Positions 48,426-59,825 are shown, counted from the stretch's first letter. The stretch: DNA of 64,000 nucleotides from Thiomicrorhabdus sp. (GCF_963677875.1 NZ_OY782565.1:310001-374000); one strand, 5' to 3'. A program made the numbers and translations. Notes: a model not told the origin generated them from the letters alone.

Positions 48426-49112
48426 ATGAAAAAAGGGATCATTGCGGCCGTATTTGTCGGTCTCTCTTCCATGCAGGTGCAGGCACTTGAAGACAGCAAT
48501 GTTGGAGTCGGAGTTAATTACGGTCTGTTGTCCGGGCCGACTTTGGAAATCAATTACGTTATCAGCCCTATGTTACAGGTTCGCGGTTCGTTTTCGAGTG
48601 GTATGGGAATGTCCGGGCATCAAAAAGAAGACAATATCGATTATAAGGTGGATCAGGATGGCGGAATCAACCGCATTGCGTTTGATTATCACCCGTTTGC
48701 CGGTAATTTCTTCGTTTCTGCCGGTTATGCCCAGAACAACGTTAAATTTGACATGAATGCATTTTCCAACGGAGAAACGGTTACTCTGGGGAATGAGGAT
48801 TTTGTTACCAAGAATGCTAACCTGAACGGTAAAGCTGAGTGGGATAATGGTGCAACCTTAACATTGGGCTGGGGTCATTCTCCGGCGAAAGGCTGGGGTG
48901 GTATGGTTGAGTTCGGAGCGATTTTCACCGGTGCCACCAAGGTGAATCTGAGCGGTACTGGCGAGATCAGTAAAAATGGCACCGACTACAATTTAGCGTC
49001 TGACCCGACGGCATTGCAGGCTCTAAGAGAGGAAGAGAAGAAAATTCAGGACGATGTTTCTTCGGTTGATGTCTTTCCGATTGTACAACTGGGGTTGAAT
49101 TACCGCTTTTAA
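48426..49112 (+). CDS. Small outer-membrane barrel protein, tandem paralogue 1
   Basis: 228 residues from the ATG at 48426, placed 8 bases after AGGAG; the two ATG/TTG starts just upstream are badly spaced. Signal peptide ends QVQA. The mature protein is rich in beta strands and ends LGLNYRF, a Bam C-terminal signal. It shares with the next gene the order GPTLEINY / RGSFSSGM / RIAFDYHPF / SAGYAQNN / a GWGxxPxxGWG-type block, and an acidic helical insert (EEEKKIQDD) before the last strand. Function is unknown. Confidence 0.72.
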   Translation: MKKGIIAAVFVGLSSMQVQALEDSNVGVGVNYGLLSGPTLEINYVISPMLQVRGSFSSGMGMSGHQKEDNIDYKVDQDGGINRIAFDYHPFAGNFFVSAGYAQNNVKFDMNAFSNGETVTLGNEDFVTKNANLNGKAEWDNGATLTLGWGHSPAKGWGGMVEFGAIFTGATKVNLSGTGEISKNGTDYNLASDPTALQALREEEKKIQDDVSSVDVFPIVQLGLNYRF

Positions 49113-49148
49113 GCGTTTTCACCTTCCAGAACAGCTTATCCATATTTG

Positions 49149-49181
49149 AAACCCGGACATTGTTCCGGGTTTTGTTTTTTT
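49149..49181 (+). terminator. Intrinsic terminator after the first barrel paralogue
   Basis: AACCCGGA, 6-base loop, TCCGGGTT, then TTGTTTTTTT. It starts 37 bases past the stop at 49112, so the two paralogues are separate transcription units. Confidence 0.87.
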
Positions 49182-49314
49182 ACAATCCTGCCCTTTTGGA
49201 CAATAGCTGCCATCAATAAATTTTAATAAACTAGACGCTATTGTGATTAGGTGCAGTCGATAAAGTCTGTTACGATTTAGCTCTTGGAAGTTTTTAAGAA
49301 CCATATAGAAAACG

Positions 49315-50028
49315 ATGAAAAACCTTTTATTTGCCATAGTGATGACTCTGATCGCGGTTAATGCGCAGGCAGGTGACAGAGGTACACCGTTTGCCATCGG
49401 TGCCGGATACGGTACTTTTGCCGGGCCGACATTCGAAGTGGTTTATTCCTTTGACCGTACTTTGAGTTTCCGCGGTTCATTTTCGACCGGGATGGAGCTT
49501 AAGCAAAAAAACAATGCCGATGAATTCGAATACTTTCTGGAATCCAGCGGCCGTATTAACCGTCTTGCTCTGGATTACCACCCTTTTTCAAACGGATTGT
49601 TTTTTTCGGTCGGTTACGTCCGGCATAACTTTAAAGTAAGCGGCAACTCTTCTAAACCGGAAGGCTATTCGAAAAATATCGAAACCTTCTCTTTGCTGGG
49701 ACTTGATTTGATCAGTGTGAATGCAACCGCCACGGACGATCTGAATGCGGTTGGTCAGGTTGATTGGCGTAAAGAGGGAACCATGTTCAGTATGGGCTGG
49801 GCTTACGGGCCTGAAAGAGGCTGGGGATTCATGTTTGAAATCGGCGCGGTATTACTGAATTCGCCAACGGTCGTCTTTAAAGGAACCGGCGAAATTAACG
49901 GAACCGACGTCAACGATAGTCAGGATATCCAGGATGCGATCGATGAAGAGCAGGCCAAGGTGGAATCGGATCTGTCCGAGTATGACTTTATTCCGATTGT
50001 TCAAGCCGGTGTCACCTACCGATTCTGA
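49315..50028 (+). CDS. Small outer-membrane barrel protein, tandem paralogue 2
   Basis: A 237-residue protein with signal peptide ending NAQA (residue 19). It parallels the previous gene along its whole length: GPTFEVVY, RGSFSTGM, RLALDYHPF, VGYVRHNF, GWAYGPERGWG, an acidic insert before the final strand (DEEQAKVESD) and the end AGVTYRF. The two are diverged tandem copies with the same architecture but clearly different loops, suggesting different ligands or surface exposure. It is followed by a bidirectional terminator. Confidence 0.72.
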   Translation: MKNLLFAIVMTLIAVNAQAGDRGTPFAIGAGYGTFAGPTFEVVYSFDRTLSFRGSFSTGMELKQKNNADEFEYFLESSGRINRLALDYHPFSNGLFFSVGYVRHNFKVSGNSSKPEGYSKNIETFSLLGLDLISVNATATDDLNAVGQVDWRKEGTMFSMGWAYGPERGWGFMFEIGAVLLNSPTVVFKGTGEINGTDVNDSQDIQDAIDEEQAKVESDLSEYDFIPIVQAGVTYRF

Positions 50029-50074
50029 TTGATGCATAAGATTGTTGCTTAAGCTTTTCTCAGCCGTCAGCTAT

Positions 50075-50103
50075 AAAAAAACCCCGTTTTAACGGGGTTT
50101 TTT
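50075..50103. terminator. Bidirectional intrinsic terminator
   Basis: AAAAAAACCCCG, TTTTAA loop, CGGGGTTTTTT. It separates the second barrel gene (plus) from the phosphoribulokinase gene (minus, stop at 50120). Confidence 0.92.
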
Positions 50104-50119
50104 GTTCTTCTACAAAGAA

Positions 50120-51061
50120 TTAAGCAGTTTGTGCGGCAATCGCAGAACGCTTTTTAGCAATCAGGTTCTGGATGATCGGAGTCATCATCAGATCCATTGC
50201 CTGAACCATGTAGGAACCGTTACAGACCAAAGTTTCATCGTTTTGCAGGAAAGCATCAGGAATCTGTTCTTTGATTTCTTCCAGATTAATGTCCTGATGA
50301 CGAACATGGCAGATGATCAGTGAATCTTCCGGTGCCGGTCCCATAGGAGCGTCGTCAGACATGGTTGAAAACGGATCTGAAGTATCGATTAGAGGAACGC
50401 GGTGGAAATTGATATGCGTACGGTGGAATTGAGGCACCAGAGTCTCAATATAGTCGGGCATACGTTCCAGAATTACTTCGCGAACCTGTTGAACTGAATA
50501 TGGGCGTTCGGATGTATCACGGTAGATTTTCTGCATCCATTCGATGTTGATCGAAGGAGCAACCCCAATACCAAGGTCAACGTATTGCGCAACATTGTGC
50601 ATGCCTTCTTCAGGACCGTGATCCATACGTTTTACCATGCCGTGAAGACCTTCGTAGAATAGAACATCGGTTCCTTCAGGAATCGGTTCCCATGGAGTGA
50701 ATTCACCCGGAGAAAGATTCGTTCCCAAGCGGGCATTGTGTTCCGTTGCTTCTTCTTCGCTGTGGATATAATAACGACGTTTACCGGTTGCGCCTTCTTT
50801 ATATTCCTTGAACAGTGCTTCCAGTTCGTTGAAAAGGTTTGCCTGTTCTGAAAAGTGCGTCAAAACCGGACCACCGTTGGCTTTTGATTCGGCTACTTTT
50901 TCACGCATTTCAACGCGGCTGTATTTGTGGTAGCTGTCACCTTCAACGATGGCGACATTCAGGTTTTCACGAGCAAAGATTTTTTCTACGGCACGCTTGA
51001 CGAAAGACGTACCAGCTCCAGATGAACCGGTTACGGTTACAATTGGATGTTCTACTGACAT
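50120..51061 (-). CDS. prk: Phosphoribulokinase (proteobacterial class I)
   Basis: A 313-residue enzyme of class I length. P-loop GSSGAGTS (12-19), EGDSYHKYSR (about 40-49), the HSEEEA block, LFYEGLHG (Walker B-like, about 133-140) and the RDTSERPYS loop near residue 185. It makes ribulose 1,5-bisphosphate, so the organism very likely fixes CO2 by the Calvin cycle. No RuBisCO or other cbb gene is in the window. It follows gyrB on the same strand but has its own promoter candidate and a hairpin leader. AGGAG lies 7 bases before the ATG. Confidence 0.95.
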   Translation of the reverse strand: MSVEHPIVTVTGSSGAGTSFVKRAVEKIFARENLNVAIVEGDSYHKYSRVEMREKVAESKANGGPVLTHFSEQANLFNELEALFKEYKEGATGKRRYYIHSEEEATEHNARLGTNLSPGEFTPWEPIPEGTDVLFYEGLHGMVKRMDHGPEEGMHNVAQYVDLGIGVAPSINIEWMQKIYRDTSERPYSVQQVREVILERMPDYIETLVPQFHRTHINFHRVPLIDTSDPFSTMSDDAPMGPAPEDSLIICHVRHQDINLEEIKEQIPDAFLQNDETLVCNGSYMVQAMDLMMTPIIQNLIAKKRSAIAAQTA

Positions 51062-51077
51062 AGACTGTCTCCTAATT

Positions 51078-51103
51078 AAAAAATCATTACCGACCGGTAA
51101 TGA
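51078..51103 (-). terminator. Terminator-like hairpin in the prk leader
   Basis: TCATTACC (51084-51091) and GGTAATGA (51096-51103) are perfect 8-bp arms with a 4-base loop. On the minus strand six T follow at once, and 4 bases later comes the prk ribosome-binding site. It could be the gyrB terminator or a regulated attenuator of prk. Confidence 0.7.
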
Positions 51104-51146
51104 ATCAGTTTTTTACTTTCTTAATAGCTTTAGACCAATGCGGGAT

Positions 51147-51175
51147 ATTAGAAACTAAATGCAGAATATTTTCAA
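51147..51175 (-). promoter_or_regulatory. Candidate sigma-70 promoter of prk
   Basis: Minus-strand -35 TTGAAA (51170-51175), 17-base spacer, -10 TCTAAT (51147-51152); each box has one mismatch to consensus. Transcription would start near 51140, giving a leader of about 80 bases that contains the hairpin. Confidence 0.6.
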
Positions 51176-51252
51176 AAATAATTGCTTTTTGAACAACTTA
51201 TCCTGCATAAACGTCATAAAAAAATCATATTCCGCTGCGACGGCCGACGTTC

Positions 51253-53700
<2,448 letters not shown>

Positions 53701-53839
53701 TTATAATTATTCGAATACAAAAATATCCGCATAATTTTACCACATTTCGGGGCTGAAAACAGCGCCATCGGAAAGCGGCCGCACCGGGAGAGTTTTTCCC
53801 CGAAAATCGGGTTTTTCAGGAGTGAAGAGCGGTATTTTT

Positions 53840-54175
53840 TTACCCGAATAGCCAACTGGTCGGGTTTTCGATCGGTTCGTTTTTATTGAGAGCGAGCAAG
53901 CCTTTTACACAACGAACGATCATCAAAAGGTATCCGAAGGCGATGATCAGATAGCCGACCATGATCAGGCTTAAAGCGACGCCGATGATCAGGTAGAGTA
54001 ATCCGATCCAGAAAGTGCGAATAATGAACTGGTAGTGGCTTATGAAAATACCGTCTGCGGAACCGCGGTTGTAATAGGCGATGATCAGTCCTGCCAGCCA
54101 GACGAAAGGAGCAAAAAGGCCAACAAGAAATGAGGCATAGGCCAGGGTGGGCAGGGTCGTGGATTGCTTGTTCAT
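53840..54175 (-). CDS. DUF4870-like small membrane protein
   Basis: A 111-residue protein with three hydrophobic helices (about residues 10-32, 50-72 and 73-95) and the pattern HYQFIIRTFWIGLLY resembling DUF4870/YuiD-type proteins (compare the HAKQ/NFQ motif of that family). Function is unknown. It lies between recF and gyrB, with 54 and 154 bases on either side, a place where no gene is usual. Confidence 0.6.
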   Translation of the reverse strand: MNKQSTTLPTLAYASFLVGLFAPFVWLAGLIIAYYNRGSADGIFISHYQFIIRTFWIGLLYLIIGVALSLIMVGYLIIAFGYLLMIVRCVKGLLALNKNEPIENPTSWLFG

Positions 54176-54229
54176 TTTCAGTTCTCCTGATGAAAATTCG
54201 ATTATAACCTCGGTTGGCTAGGATTTTCG

Positions 54230-55324
54230 TTACAGCTTGTGAATCTGTCCCGATTCGATCTGCCAGATACGGGCCAGATCAGGTTTTAAAATCGGAATCA
54301 GTTTGTGAGAGGTGGTCGTAATCAGATGTTGAATATTCAGCATATCGAGTAATTCAAGGAGCTTGCGCCGGTGTTTTTCATCCAGTTCTGCCGGCAGATC
54401 GTCGATGAGCATGATCACCGGTTCATGGCTGATTTTTTCATGCAGACAAGCTTGTGCCAGCAGCAAAGCGCAGACAAACAGTTTCTGTTGCCCACGGGAA
54501 AGAGTGTGAATGGCTTCCTGAGGGCCGATCCGAAAACGGATATCGGCGCGATGGGCGCCGTATTGAGTATGACCGACCTGGCGATCTTTGTAGAAGTTCT
54601 GCTGAAACAGCTGTTTTAAATCGTCGGTGTTTTTCGGCCAGCCGGCTCGGTACTGGCACTCGACTTCCTGTTGAAGCTCTGGCATTAAAGCTTCGCAGAA
54701 GGTGTTTAAGTAAGGTGTCAGCTGTTGCAGATAATCCTGTCGATATCGATCAATCTGCAAGGCTTGCGAAACCAGAATGTCGTCCCATAACTGAATTTGG
54801 GCTTGCGGTAACTTTTGTTTGAGGGCGTGGTTTCGTTGCGTCAAGCCGCGCTTATAGTGACGCCATAAAGGGTGAAACTCGCGGAATTGGTAAAAGCAGC
54901 CCCAATCCATAAACCGGCGTCTGGCTTTAGGTCCTTCTTCCAGCAGTTTATGGCTTTCAGGCGTCAGAAGCTGTACCGGCAGGCGTTGAGCGATTTCTGA
55001 TTGTGAAGAAATGCTTTCGCCATTGAGTCTGAGTTGGGTATTTTGCAGCTGTTTGGTTAAACCGAGACGATGTTCAATCGGCGGATCACCGCCTGAGCGC
55101 AGTCGGGCGAACACGGTACACTGTTCCTGTTCGTGTTCAATCAGGTGCTGAACTTTCTGAGTGCGAAAAGAGCGCCCGGTTGCCAAGAGCCACAGTGCTT
55201 CGATCAACGATGTTTTGCCGGCGGCGTTGTCGCCGACGATCAGGTTAAGCTGCGGTCCGAGATCAAGGTCGATCTGGCGGCAGTTTCGAAAGTGCTGTAA
55301 AGACAACCGGGCAATCTGGGTCAT
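54230..55324 (-). CDS. recF: DNA replication and repair protein RecF
   Basis: A 364-residue SMC-like ATPase. Walker A GDNAAGKT (31-38), signature LSRGQQKLFVCALLLAQ near residue 275 and Walker B VIMLIDDLPAELD near residue 300. It loads RecA at gaps with RecO and RecR. It starts 8 bases after the CDF transporter stop, so it is co-transcribed with it and with dnaN. Confidence 0.95.
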   Translation of the reverse strand: MTQIARLSLQHFRNCRQIDLDLGPQLNLIVGDNAAGKTSLIEALWLLATGRSFRTQKVQHLIEHEQEQCTVFARLRSGGDPPIEHRLGLTKQLQNTQLRLNGESISSQSEIAQRLPVQLLTPESHKLLEEGPKARRRFMDWGCFYQFREFHPLWRHYKRGLTQRNHALKQKLPQAQIQLWDDILVSQALQIDRYRQDYLQQLTPYLNTFCEALMPELQQEVECQYRAGWPKNTDDLKQLFQQNFYKDRQVGHTQYGAHRADIRFRIGPQEAIHTLSRGQQKLFVCALLLAQACLHEKISHEPVIMLIDDLPAELDEKHRRKLLELLDMLNIQHLITTTSHKLIPILKPDLARIWQIESGQIHKL

Positions 55325-55332
55325 GGAAGAGC

Positions 55333-56226
55333 TTACTCTTTGCCCCAGGTGTGATGTTCAGGATCGTGTTTCAGACTGACCGGTTCCTGATGGATAAGGA
55401 CATCCAGATTTTCGAATCGGGATTGCAGAGCTTTGGTGACATTTTCTGCGATGGCGTGCGCTTCAATCAGGCTGAGGTGGTCATCCAGTTCAAGGTCGAG
55501 CTGAACGAAACGGTTCGGTCCCGATTGGTAGCTTCTCAAATCGTTGTAACCCCGGACCTTGGGAGTGCGGAGAATGATTTCCTGAATGGTTTGTCGCATC
55601 TCATCCGGCAGTTCGTGATCCAGCAGTTGGTTGGCGGCTTTTTTGCCGATTTTAACTGCACTGCGCAGAATCCATAGACCGATCAACAGTGCCAGTGCGG
55701 GATCGAGCCATAACCACTGGGTAAACAGCAAGCTGACGATGATCAGCAGATTGGCCATAACATCGCTGATATAGTGCATGGAGTCGGCTTCGATCGCGGT
55801 GGAGTCGGTTTTGGCAATGACGTATTGCTGGAAAGCGATCAGGCACAGAGTCAACAACAGAGACGTCAGCATATACCAGATGGCGACATCGGCATGCTGC
55901 AGTGTCTCGGGTTGTAAAATGCGGTCGATGGAATAAATAATCAGATAAGCGGCAGAACCCGCGATAAACACGCTTTGCGCCAGAGCCGCTAAAGGTTCCG
56001 CCTTACCGTGGCCAAAACGATGCTCTTTGTCTGGTGGCGTTTGAGCGATGTGTACCGCTACGGCAATCATTACTGACGCGGCGATATCCAGTGCCGAATC
56101 CAGCAGGGAAGCCAAAATGCTGACAGAATCCGTCCTTAACCAGGCGGTTAATTTCAGGATAAGTAAAAAAACGGCGATGCCTATGGATGCATAGGTCGCC
56201 GCTCTGACCAGTAACCGTTTGTTCAT
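55333..56226 (-). CDS. Cation diffusion facilitator (FieF-like) metal exporter
   Basis: A 297-residue CDF protein with six membrane helices. Metal-site motifs SVSILASLLDSALDIAAS (about residues 34-51, DxxxD) and, in helix V, DSMHYISDVMANL (about 146-158, HxxxD). The loop HRFGHGKAEPLAAL (about 69-82) and the cytoplasmic C-terminal domain from about residue 205 match FieF/YiiP, which expels Zn2+ or Fe2+ in exchange for protons. It sits between dnaN and recF, 24 and 8 bases from them: an unusual insertion in a replication operon. Confidence 0.92.
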   Translation of the reverse strand: MNKRLLVRAATYASIGIAVFLLILKLTAWLRTDSVSILASLLDSALDIAASVMIAVAVHIAQTPPDKEHRFGHGKAEPLAALAQSVFIAGSAAYLIIYSIDRILQPETLQHADVAIWYMLTSLLLTLCLIAFQQYVIAKTDSTAIEADSMHYISDVMANLLIIVSLLFTQWLWLDPALALLIGLWILRSAVKIGKKAANQLLDHELPDEMRQTIQEIILRTPKVRGYNDLRSYQSGPNRFVQLDLELDDHLSLIEAHAIAENVTKALQSRFENLDVLIHQEPVSLKHDPEHHTWGKE

Positions 56227-56250
56227 TTCGGAGGCAAGCCCTCTTCGGAA

Positions 56251-57360
56251 CTATAAGCGCATCGGCATAACAACATGCTGACACTGACAGCTTTCATTGC
56301 TGGCTGACACCAGACAGCTACTGTTGGCATCTTTCAGTTGCAGGGTGACGCAGTCTTCGCTCATGGAGTTGAGAATATCGAGCAGATAATTGACGTTGAA
56401 GCCGATTTCCATTTCAGCGCCCTGATATTCGATTGCCATGTCTTCGTGGGATTCGTCCTGCTCACTGTTGGAAGCGTCAACCGCCAGCAGGTTATTGCTG
56501 AGAACCAGTCGGATGCCTTTAAATTTGTCGTTCGATAAAATCGAAGCGCGCTGTAACAGACTGCGGAGCATTTCGCGGTCGGTCTGAATGGTTTGGTCGT
56601 TGTGTTGTGGAATGACGCGGCGGTAATCGGGAAAACGTCCGTCGACCAGCTTACAGGTAAAGACAGTTTCTTCGAATTGTACAGTCAGATAGTTTTTCGC
56701 CAGAGCGAATTCAATCAGATTGTCATCATCCCCGATCAGCTTGGATAATTCCAGAACCCCTTTTCGTGGCAGAATTGCCTGAGTTGGCTTCAAGCCCTCG
56801 ATCGCCAGTTCGGTAGCACAGGTTGACAGACGGTGCCCATCGGTGGCGACCACACGCAACGCATGGTTGCTGATGTCAAACAGCATGCCGTTCAGGTAAA
56901 AACGCACATCCTGACTGGCCATTGCGAAGCTGGAATGTTGAATCAGGTGTTTCAGTTGATGTTGCGAGAGAGCGAAAGAAAGATCCGATTGCGTCAGGTC
57001 GATGGTCGGGAAGTCTTCGGCCGGTAAGGTGGAAAGCTTAAAGCGTGAACGCCCGGCAGAAAGTGTGCATCGGCTGCCTTCAAAGTCGAGTACGATGGTC
57101 AGGCCGTCCGGAAGGGAGCGTACGATGTTCAGCAGTTTCAAGGCTGGAAGAGTGGTTGCGAACTGCTCGACTTCGCTCGATTCCAGTTCAGTCTGCGCGC
57201 GAGTTTCGATTTCAAGATCCGAAGCGGTGACCGTCAAAGTAGTTTGCGAAACCTGAAATAAAAGATTGCTCAGAATCGGCATGGTTTGACGTTTTTCCAC
57301 GACACCGCCGACCGTTTGTAAAACTTTTAATAGATTTTCACGTGCTAAAGTGATTTTCAT
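56251..57360 (-). CDS. dnaN: DNA polymerase III beta subunit (sliding clamp)
   Basis: A 369-residue protein of standard length. It starts MKITLARENLLKVLQTVGGVVEKR and holds the three clamp domains, with LPRKGVLELSKLIGDD in domain 2 and the conserved end CQHVVMPMRL. It forms the dimeric ring that tethers polymerases to DNA. It is 21 bases downstream of dnaA and intact, in contrast to its neighbours. Confidence 0.97.
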   Translation of the reverse strand: MKITLARENLLKVLQTVGGVVEKRQTMPILSNLLFQVSQTTLTVTASDLEIETRAQTELESSEVEQFATTLPALKLLNIVRSLPDGLTIVLDFEGSRCTLSAGRSRFKLSTLPAEDFPTIDLTQSDLSFALSQHQLKHLIQHSSFAMASQDVRFYLNGMLFDISNHALRVVATDGHRLSTCATELAIEGLKPTQAILPRKGVLELSKLIGDDDNLIEFALAKNYLTVQFEETVFTCKLVDGRFPDYRRVIPQHNDQTIQTDREMLRSLLQRASILSNDKFKGIRLVLSNNLLAVDASNSEQDESHEDMAIEYQGAEMEIGFNVNYLLDILNSMSEDCVTLQLKDANSSCLVSASNESCQCQHVVMPMRL

Positions 57361-57381
57361 GCCAAGAACCTTCGTTACTCT

Positions 57382-58759
57382 CTAATTGGTGATAATTCGA
57401 ATCAAGCTGTTAAAGTCTTCGTCAAGGTGGTGGTCGGTTTCGCGTAATTCCTTCACCTTACGAACCGCATGCAATACGGTGGTGTGGTCACGTCCGCCGA
57501 AGGCATCGCCGATTTCCGGAAGACTGTGATTGGTTAACTCTTTTGCAATCGCCATCGCCATTTGCCGTGGGCGAGCTACATTTCGCGAACGCCGTTTGGA
57601 TAAAATATCGGCAACACGGATTTTGTAGTAGTCGGCAACGGTTTTCTGGATATTCTCCAAGGTTACCATTTTTTGCTGTAGTGCGAGCAGGTCTTTTAAG
57701 GCTTCCTTGACGAGGTCGACGGTCAGCGTCTGTTGGGTAAACTGAGCATAGGCTCCGACACGCTTTAAGGCGCCCTCCAGGTCACGCACATTGCCGCGCA
57801 GGCGCTTGGCGATAAAGAAAGCAACTTCGTCCGGCAAAACCACGCCGTATTCGGACGCCTTTTTCAGCAGAATGGCGACGCGCATTTCAAATTCCGGCGG
57901 TTCGACGGCAATGGTCAGGCCCCAGCCGAAACGTGATTTGAGGCGATCTTCCAAGCCTTCTACCTCTTTCGGAAAGCGGTCACTGGTCAAAATAACCTGT
58001 TTATTGCCTTCCAATAGGGTATTGAAGGTATGGAAAAACTCTTCCTGAGATTGCTCTTTGTTGGCGAAGAATTGAATATCATCGATCAGCAGAGCGTCCA
58101 GCGAACGGTAGAAACGTTTGAAGTCGTCAATTTTGTTGTGGCGCAGGGGCATTGACCATATCGGCAACGAAGCGTTCCGAATGCAGATAAACCACACGGG
58201 CATTCGGTTTGTCTTTCATCAATTGATTGCCGATGGCATGCATCAAGTGAGTCTTACCCAGGCCGACACCGCCGTAGATAAAGAAAGGGTTATAACTGCC
58301 ACCGGGATTTTCCGCAACCTGACGCGCGGCAGCGGCGGCCAGCTGGTTCGCTTTACCTTCCACAAAGGTTTCGAAGGTGAAACTGGTGTTCAGATTATGT
58401 TTGATTGCCGATTTCGATGTTTTATCGCTGGCTTGAGTCGGTTTCTCATCCTTGCTTTTGGATTGCAAAGGTTGCGGAACGGTCTTTTCCGGTTCGCTGA
58501 CCGATTCAACCGTGTAGTCACCGATTTCAAGTTTGACTTCGGGGGGATTCACCGGAGAAGCATTTGCAACGGCCTGACGAATGTTATCCATCAGTTTTTT
58601 ATTAACCCAGTCGAGAATAAAAGTCGAAGGAGCAAGCAGGCGGATAACGGAATCTTCTTCGATTGCCTGTAAAGGCCGGATCCAGGTGTGAAACTGCTGA
58701 TCGTTAAGATCGTTTTCCAAGTGTTTAAGACTTTGAGCCCAAAGTGACGACAAAACCAT
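57382..58759 (-). CDS. dnaA: Chromosomal replication initiator DnaA, frame interrupted by one inserted base
   Basis: About 458 residues if corrected. Domain I ([19 protein letters not shown]), a Lys/Ser/Pro-rich linker, AAA+ domain with Walker A GGVGLGKT and Walker [10 protein letters not shown], then DNA-binding domain IV with [12 protein letters not shown]. The frame breaks at 58146-58149, where GGGG (CCCC on the coding strand) stands where three bases would give [12 protein letters not shown]. The total length is one base over a multiple of three. DnaA is essential, so this is probably a homopolymer sequencing error. The oriC candidate is directly upstream. Confidence 0.92.
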
Positions 58760-58800
58760 AACCCTCAGGCTTTTACATCCGTTGAAATGGATGGAGCCGG

Positions 58801-58986
58801 TTAAATATATTAAAAAAATGAGTCAGAAGGATAAAAGGCATCGGCCGTAAATGCTGTCGGCCCAAGCCCCTTACTCGATATTGGTGTAAGTATACCTGTG
58901 AATAACTTTAAAACAAGCGAAAATTCTGTGGATAAGTTTGTGGGTAAAACATGTGGATAAGTTGATTTTTTACTACCTTATCCATA
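58801..58986. other. oriC: Candidate replication origin (oriC) upstream of dnaA
   Basis: Five DnaA-box-like 9-mers in 90 bases: TGTGAATAA (58897-58905), TGTGGATAA (58927-58935 and 58952-58960), TGTGGGTAA (58939-58947), and TTATCCATA (58978-58986, opposite orientation). An AT-rich stretch TTAAATATATTAAAAAAA (58801-58818) on the dnaA side could be the unwinding element. The position next to dnaA-dnaN and near rpmH-rnpA-yidC-mnmE fits a gammaproteobacterial origin. Confidence 0.8.
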
Positions 58987-59015
58987 TGTTTTATAAAGAT
59001 TTTCTGCGGTTTGAA

Positions 59016-59825
59016 TTAGGTGTGGGAAAAAAATAACATTTTTATGGCCAGAAGGATTAAGAAGATGCCGAAATAACGTTTAAGCTGCTTGACGGGTAAC
59101 TGGTGTGCCAGCTTGGCTCCCAGCGGAGCGGTTAAGACGCTGGCGACGATGATTCCCAGAAAGGCAGGCCAATAAATATATCCGGTGGCATAAGCCGGGA
59201 GTGAGGTTGCATTCATTCCGCCAATCAGAAAGCCGAAGGTTCCGGCCAGAGCAACCGGTAGACTGACTGCGGTGGAGGTCGCGATCGCCTGATGCATGGA
59301 GACATTGTTCCAGACCAGATAAGGAGTGGTCAGAGTTCCGCCGCCAATACCGACCAAAGAAGAAAGCTGGCCGATGAAGGCTCCGGCGACGCTGTTGCCG
59401 GCAAGGCCGGGCAATTGCCGATTGGGCTTCGGTTTGAGAGCCAGCAGCATGTTCAAGGCAATCAACAATTCCAGTATTCCGAAGATTGTTGCCAGGTATT
59501 GAGAGGCGACGAATTGCGAACTCCAGCCGCCGAAAAAGGCACCAATGAATACTCCGCCGGCCAAGAGTTTGACAATGTCCCAGCGTACGGCACCGTGACC
59601 GTGATGGGCTTTAACTGAAGAGAGCGAGGTGATCAGAATAGTGGCGAGAGAGGTTCCTATGGCCAGATGAACGATTTCACTGCCGGGCAGATAGATGGCA
59701 AAAACCGTTGTGAGTACCGGAACGATCAGCAGGCCGCCGCCGATACCGAGAAGACCCGCGGCAAAACCGGCTACTGCACCAGTAATTAGATAGATGAGTA
59801 TTTCATAGATAAATGAAGCTTCCAC
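59016..59825 (-). CDS. TauE/SafE-family (sulfite / organosulfur) exporter-like membrane protein
   Basis: A 269-residue protein with about eight membrane helices in two repeats, each opening with the family motif: GFAAGLLGIGGGLLIVPVL (about residues 19-37) and GQLSSLVGIGGGTLTTPYL (about 152-170). The family moves sulfite, sulfoacetate, taurine-derived or other anions. In a sulfur oxidiser, sulfite export is plausible but unproven. Start is GTG at 59825 with AGGCGA upstream. It stands between oriC and rpmH, where it separates the two halves of the classical origin cluster. Confidence 0.88.
   Translation of the reverse strand: MEASFIYEILIYLITGAVAGFAAGLLGIGGGLLIVPVLTTVFAIYLPGSEIVHLAIGTSLATILITSLSSVKAHHGHGAVRWDIVKLLAGGVFIGAFFGGWSSQFVASQYLATIFGILELLIALNMLLALKPKPNRQLPGLAGNSVAGAFIGQLSSLVGIGGGTLTTPYLVWNNVSMHQAIATSTAVSLPVALAGTFGFLIGGMNATSLPAYATGYIYWPAFLGIIVASVLTAPLGAKLAHQLPVKQLKRYFGIFLILLAIKMLFFSHT

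Noticed and set aside
53790-53820. CCCGA/TCGGG hairpin between gyrB and the DUF4870 gene
   Set aside because: The T-tract is only on the plus strand while both neighbouring genes are on the minus strand, so it does not end either of them.
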